From assembly GCA_958299035.1 (NCBI GenBank), contig CATQJL010000223.1, positions 46,178,162-46,242,161 of the forward strand: a stretch of 64,000 nt of DNA. Reading direction: 5' to 3'. Below are positions 53,606-64,000 of this stretch, piece after piece. The stretch's first letter is position 1. Every line of letters begins with the position of its first letter. Made by a program: the position numbers and the translations under genes. This DNA comes from Cylicocyclus nassatus (lineage: Eukaryota; Nematoda; Chromadorea; Rhabditida; Strongylidae). The notes under the pieces are model-generated. The model ran no database searches, was not told the DNA's origin, and saw only the letters and a program-made list of their open reading frames with translations.

Positions 53606-55760
53606 TTAAATGGAAATTTCATCATGCTCAATATCAGTCCTGCCTTCAAACTGACATCTTTTCGTGATCTCCACCAAGAGAGAAGAAGAGGAGGGCTCAG
53701 CATCCGGTGGCATTTGAGGATTAGGAATCGAAGTCCCCTTCACACTGCAGAAGATTACGGAATACCTTTGGTCTGCAGAATACGGTAGTAATCTGCAGCC
53801 AAAACATGAAGAAAAGAAGTGAAGAAAAGACAAGAAAATCGGAGGTAAAGAAGCAGAAAACGAAAAAAAGCGGTTTTTATATAATCAATGGCAGTAGCAA
53901 AGTAAAGGGAACGAAACTGTCTGAAATAAGTGCTCGTAGGCAGAGCTTGAGCTAAAAAATAGATTCATGTAAAAACAATTCGGAAAATCATAGGGGGGAG
54001 GGAAAAATTATGATTTTCTTTGGTTCCGCGCAGAATTACGGCGCAGGTGCGCGAGAGCAACCCAAAATAGAAAACACTTACAAGTCCTTTTACTCACATG
54101 ATTTTTTCATAATTTTTCATACTTTTCCGAAGATCGCAGTCGCAAAGTTACGCACCAAATCTGGTGGCACAGTATAACTTACGCGTTGTAAACAAACTGA
54201 TTGTTTACCTTCTCGTGCTCAAAGAGTGACTTTGACGCACTGAAATCGTAGACACCCAGGTTTATGCGCTAGTCGTGTCTGTAACGTGTTCATCCATCTG
54301 CTACTTTCAAATGACATCAGAACTACAAATTCGGGCTTATTAGATGTGCCGACATTGTCGGCACTCCCTAACAACCGTATCTCTACTGTTACCGAAGTAC
54401 CTCGCAGGTCATGCCATAAGCATGACCTGCTGTGATAGTTTGTTATGTTACTCTACCACGCCTATTATCGTTAGCATTCTACCACTGCGCCCATGAGCGC
54501 ACGTCGTCTGTCTCAATAAAGCTACCTACAGCTTATGTGTTCTATATAACACACAAAAGGCGCTATTCGCCTTAGGCTACTATAAAGCCTAGAGCCACCG
54601 ATACACCTAACAACCGTATCTCTACTGTCAAACTATCACATAACAAACTATCACAGCAGGTCATGCCATAAGCATGACCTGCTGTGATAGTTTGTTATGT
54701 TACTCTACCACGCCTATTATCGTTAGCATTCTACCACAGCACCAACGTGTGCAGGTCGCCTGTCTCAATAAAGCTTATTAGCTATGTGTTCTATATAACA
54801 CACTCTACCATGCACTATTTCGCCTAAGGCCACTATAGAGCCTACGAACCACCGATACATTAGAGCTGTTTCCTATTTTCCGGGTACAACTCGCAATACT
54901 TTTTACTGCGCGCGAGCTGATATGCGACGGCGTCCCCAAGCAAATTTCTGTTTTCCATTGTTACTTTCCTCTGAGTTATGATTTAAAATCACAAAGCAGG
55001 CATTCCCTCTTCTCTTTTATTTTACAGAATTCTTTCAAAGCAAAAGATGCACCGGCTGAAATAACAACAGTATCACTGCAATCAAAGGAAGCACAGTTCT
55101 AATATTAGATACTCACTTGGAACCAAAAAAAGCAAAAACACAAAAAAGATATCTAAAGACATGATTCATCCGCGAGGAAAAGTACAATACACTGAGTCTG
55201 CAGTTTGCTAGTGGAATGCCCTTGCTTAGAAAGTGCTTTTGTAAGTTAAGCACGCACGTTTCGCGTCACTGTTCGCTGCGGGTGCGATACCCCGAAAAAT
55301 AGGGTAACATTTTTTTCATCCTTGAAACTTCACGATTTCACTTTTTTCCCTTAAAAAACCACATTCAACACATGTAAGATCGCCTCTGCTAAACCATAGG
55401 AAGAGATAAGCATGAAACGTTTTAAAACATCTGTTCCTCTAGCAGCCAGAGCTCCGTGCAGTTGTACAGCAAGCTGACTGTCATTCTGATTTCGGAAAAC
55501 TAAGCACACTTTTATTCGCATAAGTTTTCAATAAGTTTCGTACCTTGTTCTTACTCCCCAGTGCGGATATATGCACTCACACAATTCACGGGAACTTCCC
55601 GAGGAAAAGCTATATTGGCAAACTTTTCGATAGCCTTATTTAGCACAGAGGTGAATGGAAGCGCAAAGTGGGAATTTTCCGAGGCCTTTGACGTCAGGAG
55701 CGACGCAGTTAGGAACTCCCTAAGAATCTTCTCGGGAAAGTCCCCAAAATGCAGAAATTG
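53606..55760 (-). CDS. Possible minus-strand gene, last two exons
   Basis: Exon 55555-55760 (after TTCTCAG, ending before GTAAGA) stays open for 68 codons plus two bases. Exon 53606-53744 (after TTCTGCAG) supplies the missing base, forming GAT (Asp), and runs 45 more codons to TAA. The phase match across the 1.8-kb intron and good splice sites support a real transcript. Translation starts QFLHFGDFPEKILREFL, contains ALPFTSVLNKAIEKFANIAF and ends EHDEISI. No domain recognised. Upstream exons would lie above 55760 and were not found; a foldback element occupies 57044-58750. Repeat units 54409-54870 sit in the intron. A decayed element remains possible. Confidence 0.4.
54409..54870. repeat. Two tandem hairpin-headed repeat units
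   Basis: Units of about 210-250 bp start near 54409 and 54659. Both carry GCAGGTCATGCCATAAGCATGACCTGC, TGTGATAGTTTGTTATGTTA, CTACCACGCCTATTATCGTTAGC, GTCTCAATAAAGCT and TGTGTTCTATATAACACA. Unit two begins with a perfect hairpin: 28-nt arms (54639-54666 and 54672-54699) around the loop CATAA. No coding frame survives in these two units. Confidence 0.85.
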
Positions 55761-56036
55761 CTGAGAACTAATTGCCACGTCACTTCGTACGTAAGTGCCA
55801 TATGCGATCAGAGAAGTCCATCTTTTTCTATTTAATGCTCCTTTTAAAATCTAATCTATAATGCGGTGTGCACTCGTTGTACTTTTAATCGTCTTCATCT
55901 TTTATGTTTTCATGGTTTTATGTTGTGAATTTCTCTCGCAGTCCGAATTATCGGCGAAATTTGTTCATGTCCTCTTTTTCGCTATGGCATCTAAAAAAGC
56001 CAATTTTGCAGCGTGATATCTTCACAGGAGAATCTG

Positions 56037-56535
56037 CTCAGACAATCGATCGGACCCCTCCGCCGGACAGTCGAAATCTGCCAGAGTCGCGCCGGACCCA
56101 GTTGACCAATGAGAGCGGGGCGATTGGGCGGTCCCTTCTTGTAGGTCGCGGTGACATCACCGGCAGGCGAGTGGGACCCTTCTCCGGCCCTGCTGCAAAG
56201 GTACGCCATTTCTGCTCCGGAGGTACGCCAGATTTGGCAGAACCGCGCCGGAGAAATTTGCCCGCCGCGAGTCCGCCAGATTTGGAAGAGCAGCGGAGCA
56301 GAAAATCGAAGGGGTCCGGAGCACAAATGGGAGGGATCCGGAGCACAAAATGGGAGGGCTCCGGAGCACAAAATGGGAGGGCTCCGGAGCAGAAATGGGA
56401 GGGCTCCGGAGCACAAAATGGGAGGGCTCCGGAGCAGAAATGGAAGGGCTCCGGAGCACGAGTGGCAGACACCCCGCTGGAGAAACCCCGCGGCCTGTCA
56501 TTTCTCCGCCGGAGGGGTCCTAACCATTGTCTGAG
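56037..56535. mobile_element. GC-rich TIR element carrying a minisatellite (about 0.5 kb)
   Basis: CTCAGACAAT..GGACCCCTCCGCCGGA at the left and TCCGCCGGAGGGGTCC..ATTGTCTGAG at the right are inverted copies. Several CCGCCAGATTTGG / CGCGCCGGA modules repeat within. Long open frames on both strands result from lack of stops in the GC-rich repeat and are not considered genes. Target duplication not certain. Confidence 0.75.
56322..56460. repeat. 22-23 bp minisatellite
   Basis: Six or so tandem units alternating GGAGCACAAAATGGGAGGGC-TCC (23 bp) and GGAGCAGAAATGGGAGGGC-TCC (22 bp). The two unit lengths alternate, so a two-unit module of 45 bp may be the copying unit. Each unit carries the GGAG/CTCC inverted borders. 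Confidence 0.9.
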
Positions 56536-57043
56536 TGCTATATAGTGCATCCCCTCAACAATACATAAAAGATTTAATCTAAGATTCTTCAATTGTACAC
56601 CATTTGCAATGTTTACATATGTGCTCGTTATTGATGTATACATAAGAAACTTCTGTCTCCTCATAGCGTTCGTAAGGAATCAGGTAAGGCCTGATTGGGT
56701 GGGTAATACAGATGAGTAATTAGTAAACTTGTAAGAAAAACTTTTTGGCTAATTTATGGCGCAGTTGAACTGTTTTCGCAAGATACACAGGCCACAAGTC
56801 TCTATTTGATTCTTCGAACCAAAAAGTTACACGTACTCTCAAGCTGCTCTCCCTGCCACAATTCTCTTTACTTTCCACCGCTCACTTTTTGTATGTTCAT
56901 AGCAATAGCTTACTTGAACATTATCTCCTGAGTTTATAATGAAATATTTGTATTGAATCTTCTCTCATTTACTCTTTAGCCATTCTTCTCACCAAAATAT
57001 CTACTATTCCTTCTGGAAATCACAATTCAGAAAGTTGCTCTTA

Positions 57044-58750
57044 GGCCCGTATGCACATACATCCCCGCTGGGGAGGGGAGGAGACTTGAGAGGGGATGCG
57101 TCATATCTTGCTACTCTACGTATTTTCTTCTTCTTTCTCTAGCTTGCTTATAACGTTACACTTATACACTTACACTTATACCTGTGCATAATGGATGCCA
57201 GGTTTTTTTTCATGCAAGATTGGTTTTTTTGCCATTTTGTGTGATCCCCAGGGGATGCCCTGGGGAGCCCCAGAGGATCATCTCTCTTTTTCAGAGTCAT
57301 TCGTCTTCCTAAAATCTCAGAGACGCTGTAAAATTGTACTGAGGATGTACTACGGCACTGCTGAGTATCTTTTCAACAGGAGAAATGGAATCTGAAGATT
57401 GTGAATTTTTCGATGATTCCTAGCTCGCAAGCTAGGGATTACCGAAGATTTCGGTATCCTCAGATTTCACTTATTCCTGCCATAAACATCTTTAGAGAGC
57501 TTCCAGACCGCGCCGGTTGCCGCTATAGCAGCCGAAGCGCAGTAGGTCAAGCCAATGTCTCACTGGCGCGCATGTGGCGCGAAAACTCACTGATCAACCT
57601 ATTTTTTGTATTTTTTTACATCTGGTTGTTGACATGTTTATGGACTGGTTTCCAGGTACGAGTTTTTGGACAATGGTTGCTTGAAGGCTTGAAACATCAC
57701 CGTTGAGCACAAATGCGCTACGTATTGCCTACGTTCAGCTGGAGTTCACAGAGCGGACTGCTCATTGCGTTTCTTTTTCAAACTTTGTTTTGCTCAAGCT
57801 ACATGCTTTTGTGACTAATGCGGTTGAAAAGCTAGGTGCGATAATGAAGCGCATTTGTGCAAATCCATGATGATGCACGGAGTAGCATGGAGATACCACA
57901 TCACCCACATCAAATATGAGACCTGAACTTACCATGAAAACAAAAAGGTAAGTAGCAAGTAACACATGGAGTAATCAGCATATTTACGCTCATATTTTAT
58001 ACATGTTGTAAGTGCTGCGGTTTTCCATGCTTGCGTCCATGCCTCATTATGGATTTGCAATGCTCTTCAGTATTGCACGCATATTTTCAAACTGCATCGT
58101 TCACAAAAAACACAAAAATTGAGCTCAACAAAAAGTGGAAAAAAGGAATGAACGAGTCACTTCGTAAACTCCAGCACAATGTAGGCGATACTCAGCGCAT
58201 ATGCCTTCAACTGATGTTACAGTGTTCGAGCAACCATTATTCAGAAACTCGTACCTGGAAACCAGCCTATAACAGAAAAATTAATAAACAGATAGAAAAA
58301 AAAACAGAAAAATAGGTTGATTTCATGAGTTTTCGCGCTACACGCGCGACAGGGAAACAATGACTTGACCCACAGCGCTTCGGCTGCAATAGCGGCAACC
58401 GGCGCGAAAGCGGCTAACGGCTGCAAAAGCGGCAACCGGCGCGTCTGGAAGCTCCCTTAGCAGTGCCGTAGTATATCCTCAGTGCAGCGTCTTTTACAGC
58501 GTCTCATTGAGATTTTAGGAAGACAAATGGCTTTGAAAAAAAGAGGTGATCCTCTGTGATCACACAGAATGGCAAAAAACCAATCTTGGAAAAAAAAACC
58601 TGGCATCAATCATGCGCAGGTATTAGGCTTTGAGAACCTTCATAAGCAGGATAGAGAAGGAAGAAGAAAGATACCTAAAGTAGCGAGATATGACGCATCC
58701 CCTCTCAGATCCCCTCCTCTCCCCAGAGGGGATGCACGTGCATACGGGCC
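57044..58750. mobile_element. Foldback element with about 0.5-0.6 kb inverted arms
   Basis: Ends GGCCCGTATGCAC... and ...GTGCATACGGGCC lie between TTA target copies (57041-57043, 58751-58753). Arms (about 57044-57665 and 58243-58750) pair through CCCCTCTCAGATCCCCTCC, GCCATTTTGTGTGATC, GTCTTCCTAAAATCTC, GAGCTTCCAGACCGCGCCGGTTGCCGC and CCAGGTACGAGTTT. The left arm has extra CCAGGGGATGCCCTGGGG. The interior (57666-58242) has no recognised transposase. A 3-bp TTA target points to PIF/Harbinger-type (TWA) insertion, though the termini are not the usual ones. Confidence 0.8.
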
Positions 58751-59034
58751 TTAGTTCCCCTCAAGTAATTTTGTGAGTTCCCAACGAAATCACCACGAAG
58801 TTGAGTAAATCACTCAACCCTTTCAATAAATCTTCTAGTTAAAGCCGTGGCTTTATTCAAGCTTCTAAAATAATCAACACGGACTCAACTTTCGATCTCA
58901 AAGACTTTTCTACTTTCGCAGCCCACATGGAATCTGATTCTCAAAAACTTATCTGAAAAGCATAAATAAATTTGACACAATTCATTTTACACATTGTGAA
59001 TTCTCATCTTTTTTGCAAACTTGTTTTTAGTCCC

Positions 59035-59351
59035 TAGCATATTTGTTACCACTATTTGGAAAACAGTACGGTTCTACATTAACTAACAAATGCAGAATAT
59101 TTCTGAAGAATCATGTTGCAGAAAGAGTACTTCCGCAGTTTTCTAGGCAGTGCTCAAATTTGCTCATTTTCTTGGAAGGTATTATTGTGGAGCTGGCTAG
59201 TCGTAGCAAAAAGAAATTGGAATTTCGCTTAGTACTGTAAATCTAAGTTTATCCTCGCTCTACAGAATGGTACCTCAAGCTCGGCAAAAGACATGAAAGC
59301 AAGAGAGTTATTAACGATCAAACATTGTGCACATCTTTTTGGGACATTCTG
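59035..59351. repeat. CAGGGTGTCC family TIR element, right-half fragment
   Basis: It ends with ACGATCAAACATTGTGCACATC TTTTTGGGACATTCTG beside TA, and carries GCTCTACAGAATGGTACCT and GGCAAAAGACAT inner motifs of the family. The left half is missing. Confidence 0.7.
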
Positions 59352-59741
59352 TATATGTAGGTACAAATCCTTTTATCTTTCTCAGTTCCGATCGTATTTC
59401 CCTTGATATTGTGTTCCCATCGTATTTCCTTCGGGCGGCCAAATTTCGCCAAAAAATCCTCCACAAATTTTTTAGAGAAACCATTAGCAGAAATGGAAGT
59501 CAGATTCGGAATAAGCGTTCGAAGACGAGTGTAATGGTATACTTTTCATCTCAAGGCCACGGACACTAAGTATCGTTTCCTTGTAAGACGAATGCAGCTT
59601 GTTATTCGCCATCCTCGTGCCCGGTCCTGATATCTAAACTCAATATAAAGTCATTTGGTGCGCAAATAAAAGTTTGGAAATTCAAGACTAAATTTTTGCG
59701 TATCCGCTTCTGTATATGACGTATTTTTATCTTGCCAATAG

Positions 59742-59936
59742 ATCTTGGATTACGCTGTTATTTTGACCTTTTCAAAATTGTTCGGGGAAGATCTGATCAC
59801 AAATCTATACAACCAATGCAGACATGACTTTCAATTTTATTGTCTACGAAGTTGTATTTGGACCGTATGTTGGCAGAAAGAGGATGGCAAACTGTTTGGA
59901 TTTTTCTATTGGAAGCAGTTCTCCTTTGATCACTTG
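59742..59936 (+). other. Orphan exon-like open block
   Basis: Flanked by a 3-prime-splice-like TTGCCAATAG and a strong donor TTG|GTAAGT. Exactly 65 codons, phase 0 on both sides, with an aromatic- and Cys-rich translation (contains YNQCRHDFQFYCLRSC and KEDGKLFGFFYWKQF). No neighbouring exon with compatible phase and no known domain were found. Could be an exon of an unrecognised gene or chance. Confidence 0.2.
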
Positions 59937-59939
59937 GTA

Positions 59940-61198
59940 AGTAAGCTTACGAAGTTTGCCAACGATTTTGCTGGTGGTACTGCTACTGCTACTGCTACTC
60001 AAAACCATTTTAGCAAGAACAATGGTGGTAAATGTGAAGAGATATGAAGAGAATAAGGCTTCACAAAATTCGCAGCGCCTTCGAGGAAATGCATTCGGTC
60101 ATAATCTTTCCGCTCAGATTCTTTACGAAGGATCTTGCCTAATCTAATTCAGAAGATGAAGTTAGAGGAAGGAGAGCCTCTTCAAAAAAATTCAGGGCAA
60201 AGACTTTAGCGTAGCAGACTCTAGATTCTCTTAACGTCTTTTTTTTTCAAGCCCTATTGCCTAATTCTGAGGTGGTGTTCGAGCGAAAATCTCCAATGCG
60301 AGTCTTCAAAAGCGGAAGTCATTCACATTAGCTGTGTCTTTCCGTGATATCCTCCAAAAAATTATGTCATGAAATTTCAATGCGATCAGAGTTTTTCAGG
60401 ATTTTCCATTAATATAAGGTTATGCGGAGAAACGCCTTGATTTCTCCAATATTATGTTTGTTTGAGAGCTATAAGTGTTTACAATAACATCTTAGCGGTA
60501 GCACCTCCATACCCATTTCTTTGGTTTCGTCTTCTCTTAGCAATGGTGAAAGCTGCCAGTCTGTAATGTGTTAGTTGAGGCCAAATTAGAACAGCCTTCT
60601 TCCATTTTGTTTGAGCTGTAAATAGGGTTCCAAAGAAAGCTTAAGATATTTTTATTTAGAAAAAGGAGACATACAAAGCAGCCTTTATTATAACCTGTTT
60701 CTTGGTATTTCTACAACAACTTTTTGTCATGCGTTGACTGAGTTTTGGGCTAGAAAAATTTTGCCATTCTTATTTCTTTTTACGTTTGATAAAAACGTGA
60801 TCCAAATTCGTAAGTCCAATGATTTTCTGAGAAACTCACAATGAGAATCCTATATATCCGAGACTCCGCTACAAAAACACCTAGATCTCTCAATTATCAT
60901 GCGTAATTTCACGAATACCTAGAAAACCATGACTCTCAAAACTTTGCGAGAACTGTTTTCAATTAAAAATGAAGGCAGGAAGTCGTGTCTAGAGACTGAG
61001 TCTCAAGGGCGCTTGATTACAACGAATACTTCCATAAAACAGTCTCTCAATAAACACCATCAAGGTTTTTTGCAGCCCGCTTCCGTGCAATATAAATCAA
61101 CCTCGATGTGACGTTGTTCAAAAAAAGTAGAGAGTGATATGGAAAAGCAGACAAAATATTAAATTCAATATAAGACTGACAGTGCATCCTTGCTTGCA
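59940..61198. other. Intergenic stretch without recognised feature
   Basis: Only short open frames. A GCT-type trinucleotide run (ACTGCTACTGCTACTGC) lies near 59985. No supported gene. Confidence 0.45.
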
Positions 61199-61204
61199 TT
61201 TATT
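61199..61204 (-). terminator. Possible poly(A) signal of mlc-3
   Basis: TTTATT on the plus strand reads AATAAA on the minus strand, about 500 bp after the stop codon. No nearer canonical signal was seen, so the UTR is either long or uses a variant hexamer. Confidence 0.3.
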
Positions 61205-61333
61205 TTCATTTGCAATAACAGCATCACAATACTTTCCTTACCAAGCTAGCTTTTCTGTTTTTTATTAGCGCAGATCATACATTCACAGAACTTTGTTATA
61301 AAAACGTAGCACGACGTATCAAGGAGAAGAACT

Positions 61334-61673
61334 TGTAAGGGGACACAGATGGTCTGTTGAGCAGAGTGAGAACGAAGTAGAAGAAACAGAGCGAGACGAG
61401 GGGGTGGCGGACTGGACTTATGGTCCAGTCGATTCTTAACAAATTCCTGACTAGAAGGAGTTACTTGACACTTACTGAACGATTAAGGAGGACCGATAGA
61501 TGTGGCGAAAGACGCCTTCGGGGTTTTAGCGGACCAAGCGGACACTAGGGGGAAGACGGGGGCGAGGCCCGCGGGGCCGTCGGCGTCCTCCCTCGAGCTG
61601 ACCGCGTGACGGCACTGCACGATTCGTGATGAACTAGGAACTCAAGAGCAGCTTCGCTTTTATACAAGGAACA
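61334..61673 (-). repeat. GC-rich block, possible solo LTR
   Basis: A 340-bp segment bounded by TGT...ACA, much richer in G+C than its surroundings. On the minus strand it has TATAAAAG (61657-61664) about 10 bp from one end, as LTR promoters often do. No target duplication or partner LTR was found. It lies between the mlc-3 stop and the nearest AATAAA on that strand (61199-61204), so it may sit in the 3-prime UTR. Confidence 0.35.
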
Positions 61674-61701
61674 TTGTCATATCATAACATCAATGAAATT
61701 C

Positions 61702-64000
61702 TTAATCTGAGTCGGGGAATGGACCAGCCAGAACCTTCTTGATGAAATCTGAAAGAAATGGTAGTTTTGTCGGAAATGAGTCCCTGATTCTTATAAAATG
61801 TTCAGGCAAAATGTCCTTTTCTCAGAAAGTTCCCCCAGTGCCAGAGTGTACGTGCTGTAACACAGCGCCAGCGCATAACTGACGCCACATGGGCAACAAC
61901 TGTTTGCAAAGAAAAAACACTAGATGCTAGAACGTTTTCGCCAGTGAGAAAGGAATTTCTGTCTGAACCAACAAACAACAAAAAGTCGGCAGGAAAACAT
62001 ACCCTCGTATTTGACCAAACCTTCGGCGTCTTCAACTCCCTTCAGAATTTCGTCTACCTGCAATGAAACTGTTGAGTCAACATGTTGATAAACATGTGAT
62101 CTGAAAATTGAGAAAAATTCTCACCTCATCAGCAGTGAGTCGCTCTCCTAGGGCGAGTAGGATATGTCTAAGCTCAGCGGCTAGGATTTTTCCGCACTCT
62201 TCCTTATCGAACACTTTTAGCCCTTCTACGAAATCAGCATACGTTCCTTGCTCCTGAATTGTTTCAGTCAATCACATGAAGAGGAGTCTGCATGACAATA
62301 TGACACTGTTTAGCGAAGCGCAAGAACTCTTCGAAAAATAAAATCACTCAGTCAGGAAAGCAAACAGTCGGGTACAGCGTGCATGATTCAGAACTGTAGA
62401 GGTTCAATACATTCGCAATCTCTGCACTTCTAAAGAACAAGATGACAGTGAGTCAAATTTGAGGAGTACTTTACGGAAATTAGTCAGAATCTTAGCACGA
62501 CTTGAAATCCGGAAAATGTCAATAGAATGTCTTTTTAAAATTAACAAACCACCAATTTAAGTTTTTTGTGCCCGGCGTTAGGATTATGTGAATAAATCTT
62601 AGAATAAAACTATGGAAAAAACATCTGCAGTAGCTTGAATAAGAAAAATTACCAACTTTCATAAAAAATGGTGGGATAACGTTGGATTTGAAATCACATA
62701 TATCCCTAGCGCCCTTAATGTCAAATTTCAAAACTACAGTATGCCCATATTGTTCATTCATTTACCCAGTTGCGCGCAGAAATAATAATTTCTGAATTTT
62801 CCTTTCTCTCTGCTGTAAGACTTCAGACTGGTGGCCGTAGATTCACTATTTTTGCAATTATTTTTTTTGTTGTTTTTGTTTTTTTCAGAGAATTTATGGG
62901 GATGAGGGAAGTTCCAGCGCAAACGGTAATAGTATTGCGATTAATTGCCAGCTATTGTTATGCTCCTGGCTCACTCACACAACAATCTTTGTTCATTTAT
63001 TTAGTACATCGAGTGCACCAAAAAAGGAAAAAAACTATTTCAAAGAGTTCAATCACCAGTCACGACCCTCAACTCCACTAAAGTTCGATCAATGCTAGGT
63101 TGAGATCTGGCAGAAGCCGAGCTGCCTTACAACGCGCGCACAAACGAGCTCTCGTCAGAGTGACAGCCCTCCACAGGCACTCAAAGCAAGGCAGCGAGAA
63201 GGATAAAATCAACAAAATGTCAAAGTTGCAATCGTCAATCAACGAACTCTTATTTGCGTTATAATCTGATAATCGATTGCATGAATTCTTGAATTCATTA
63301 GCGCAGTAAAAGTTTGCAACGCTTCAGTACTTTAAGCAAAGTCAAACATCGGAAGGCTTGAGATTTGTTTGCTATACCGAGAAGCGAGGATAAGTGTGCG
63401 ATCGAGGATTTCCGAGAAATCGGAGAGAAGCGCGGCGGAGCAGGAGAGCGCAAGAGGAGAGCCAGCAAAACCAGCTCGAGCATGACGACTTTACATCGGC
63501 AGCGGCCAGAATTTGCCGGATCAACGGAAAAAGTGCGTTCTAATGGAAGCAGAAAAGCATGGGCTTATATGATAAAGATTTAAAAAGCTAAGATACAATA
63601 GACTTGCCTTTTCTTTCGACAGCTGCTCGAAAATTGGTAGCCATTCCTCGAACGTGATGCGCTTCTCACCCTTACGCTTGTACTCTTGTCCAGAGGCCTA
63701 AAAACCGTGGAAGCTGATTGGAGAAAAAGTGCTTGAAAAGATAACTTCAAGATGCACAAATCAGATGAAAACGAATTAAATCAATTTCTAGACTAACCTT
63801 AGTAACCATAGCATTGGTTGGTTTCAGGCCAGCAGCTCGGACGACGTCTCCGATCTGCGTTCCGTCGATCTTTCCATCGAGCTCCTCGTCGTACAGGTTA
63901 AAGATCTCCTTCAGTTGATCTAAATCATTCTTTCATGACCATACAAAGAGGTTACGGTACCGCAACGGTAATTAAACGGTACAGAAACGAGTACCTTGAG
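61702..64000 (-). CDS. mlc-3: Myosin essential light chain, MLC-3 type (exon 1 mostly beyond window)
   Basis: Binds the lever arm of conventional myosin heavy chains in muscle. Minus-strand exons, 5-prime to 3-prime: 63995-64000 (end of exon 1 only), 63798-63919, 63608-63697, 62125-62253, 62003-62057, 61702-61748. All phases match and the visible part gives about 147 residues, near the usual 150-odd. EF-hand-like units: [16 protein letters not shown], then [33 protein letters not shown] and [18 protein letters not shown]. Loops lack the full set of acidic ligands, normal for essential light chains. Strings such as [19 protein letters not shown] are nearly identical to C. elegans MLC-3. The intron after KEK starts GC rather than GT. 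The start codon and promoter lie outside the window. Confidence 0.95.
62254..63607 (-). other. mlc-3 intron with GC-AG borders (1354 bp)
   Basis: On the minus strand the exon ends AAAAG and the intron starts GCAAGT. It closes with ...CAATTCAG before GAGCAAGG. The protein joins [11 protein letters not shown] exactly as in other nematode MLC-3 proteins, so the GC donor is real. No nested gene was recognised; open frames at 62519-63583 have no support. Confidence 0.85.

Noticed and set aside
55861..56016. Short plus-strand frame with a hydrophobic start resembling a signal peptide
   Set aside because: Ends after about 50 codons, runs into the TIR element region, and has no convincing splice partner.
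55904..56664. Long open frames on both strands, up to 213 codons
   Set aside because: Produced by the stop-free GC-rich minisatellite and TIR element; repetitive translations in several frames at once.
1..64000. CRISPR arrays, bacterial operons, rRNA or spliced-leader RNA genes
   Set aside because: Nothing of the kind is visible; gene structure is eukaryotic and no regularly spaced short repeats with unique spacers occur.

Overview
This window looks like nematode nuclear DNA. The genes are split by many introns with GT...(T)TTCAG borders. Translation starts sit close behind trans-splice-like acceptors. A myosin essential light chain almost identical to the Caenorhabditis MLC-3 product lies at the right edge. 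The repeat-rich, loosely packed layout (three recognisable genes in 64 kb) fits a larger strongylid or hookworm-like clade V genome better than a compact Caenorhabditis genome; that placement is inference. All gene models were read by eye from splice signals and family motifs, and reading frames were checked by exon-length arithmetic.

Layout. (1) 2939-19688, plus strand: a complete ten-exon PP1-type Ser/Thr protein phosphatase catalytic subunit of 330 residues, with every metal and catalytic motif present. Its second intron is 12.9 kb and is packed with palindromic MITEs, an A/T-rich TTCGAATATT repeat and dispersed repeats. (2) 19.7-32 kb: no gene recognised. The region holds a degenerate satellite-like array, mariner-type TIR elements (one with transposase remnants, one a 1.2-kb palindrome with a nested insertion), and hAT-type MITEs with 8-bp target duplications. 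(3) 32020-45506, plus strand: a fourteen-exon gene for a 578-residue secreted-then-anchored leucine-rich-repeat membrane protein, with signal peptide, about a dozen LRRs, Cys caps, one TM helix and a short tail ending in a PP1-docking RVxF motif. Its 4.6-kb intron 11 contains a Penelope-like retroelement (RT plus GIY-YIG) with an inverted partial copy at its left end. (4) 45.5-61.3 kb: mostly repeats (foldback elements, hairpin repeats, TIR MITEs, a minisatellite). A possible minus-strand gene is represented by its last two exons (53606-55760), and there is one orphan exon-like block. (5) 61702-window end, minus strand: mlc-3, myosin essential light chain, with all exons except most of exon 1.

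How the genes relate. They are not an operon. The one functional link that can be read from sequence is that the LRR receptor-like protein ends in KKRVRF, the canonical docking motif for PP1, while the neighbouring PP1 keeps the hydrophobic pocket residues that bind such motifs. Whether these two products meet in vivo is untested. Most of the remaining DNA is explained by non-autonomous transposons, many of them long inverted repeats.
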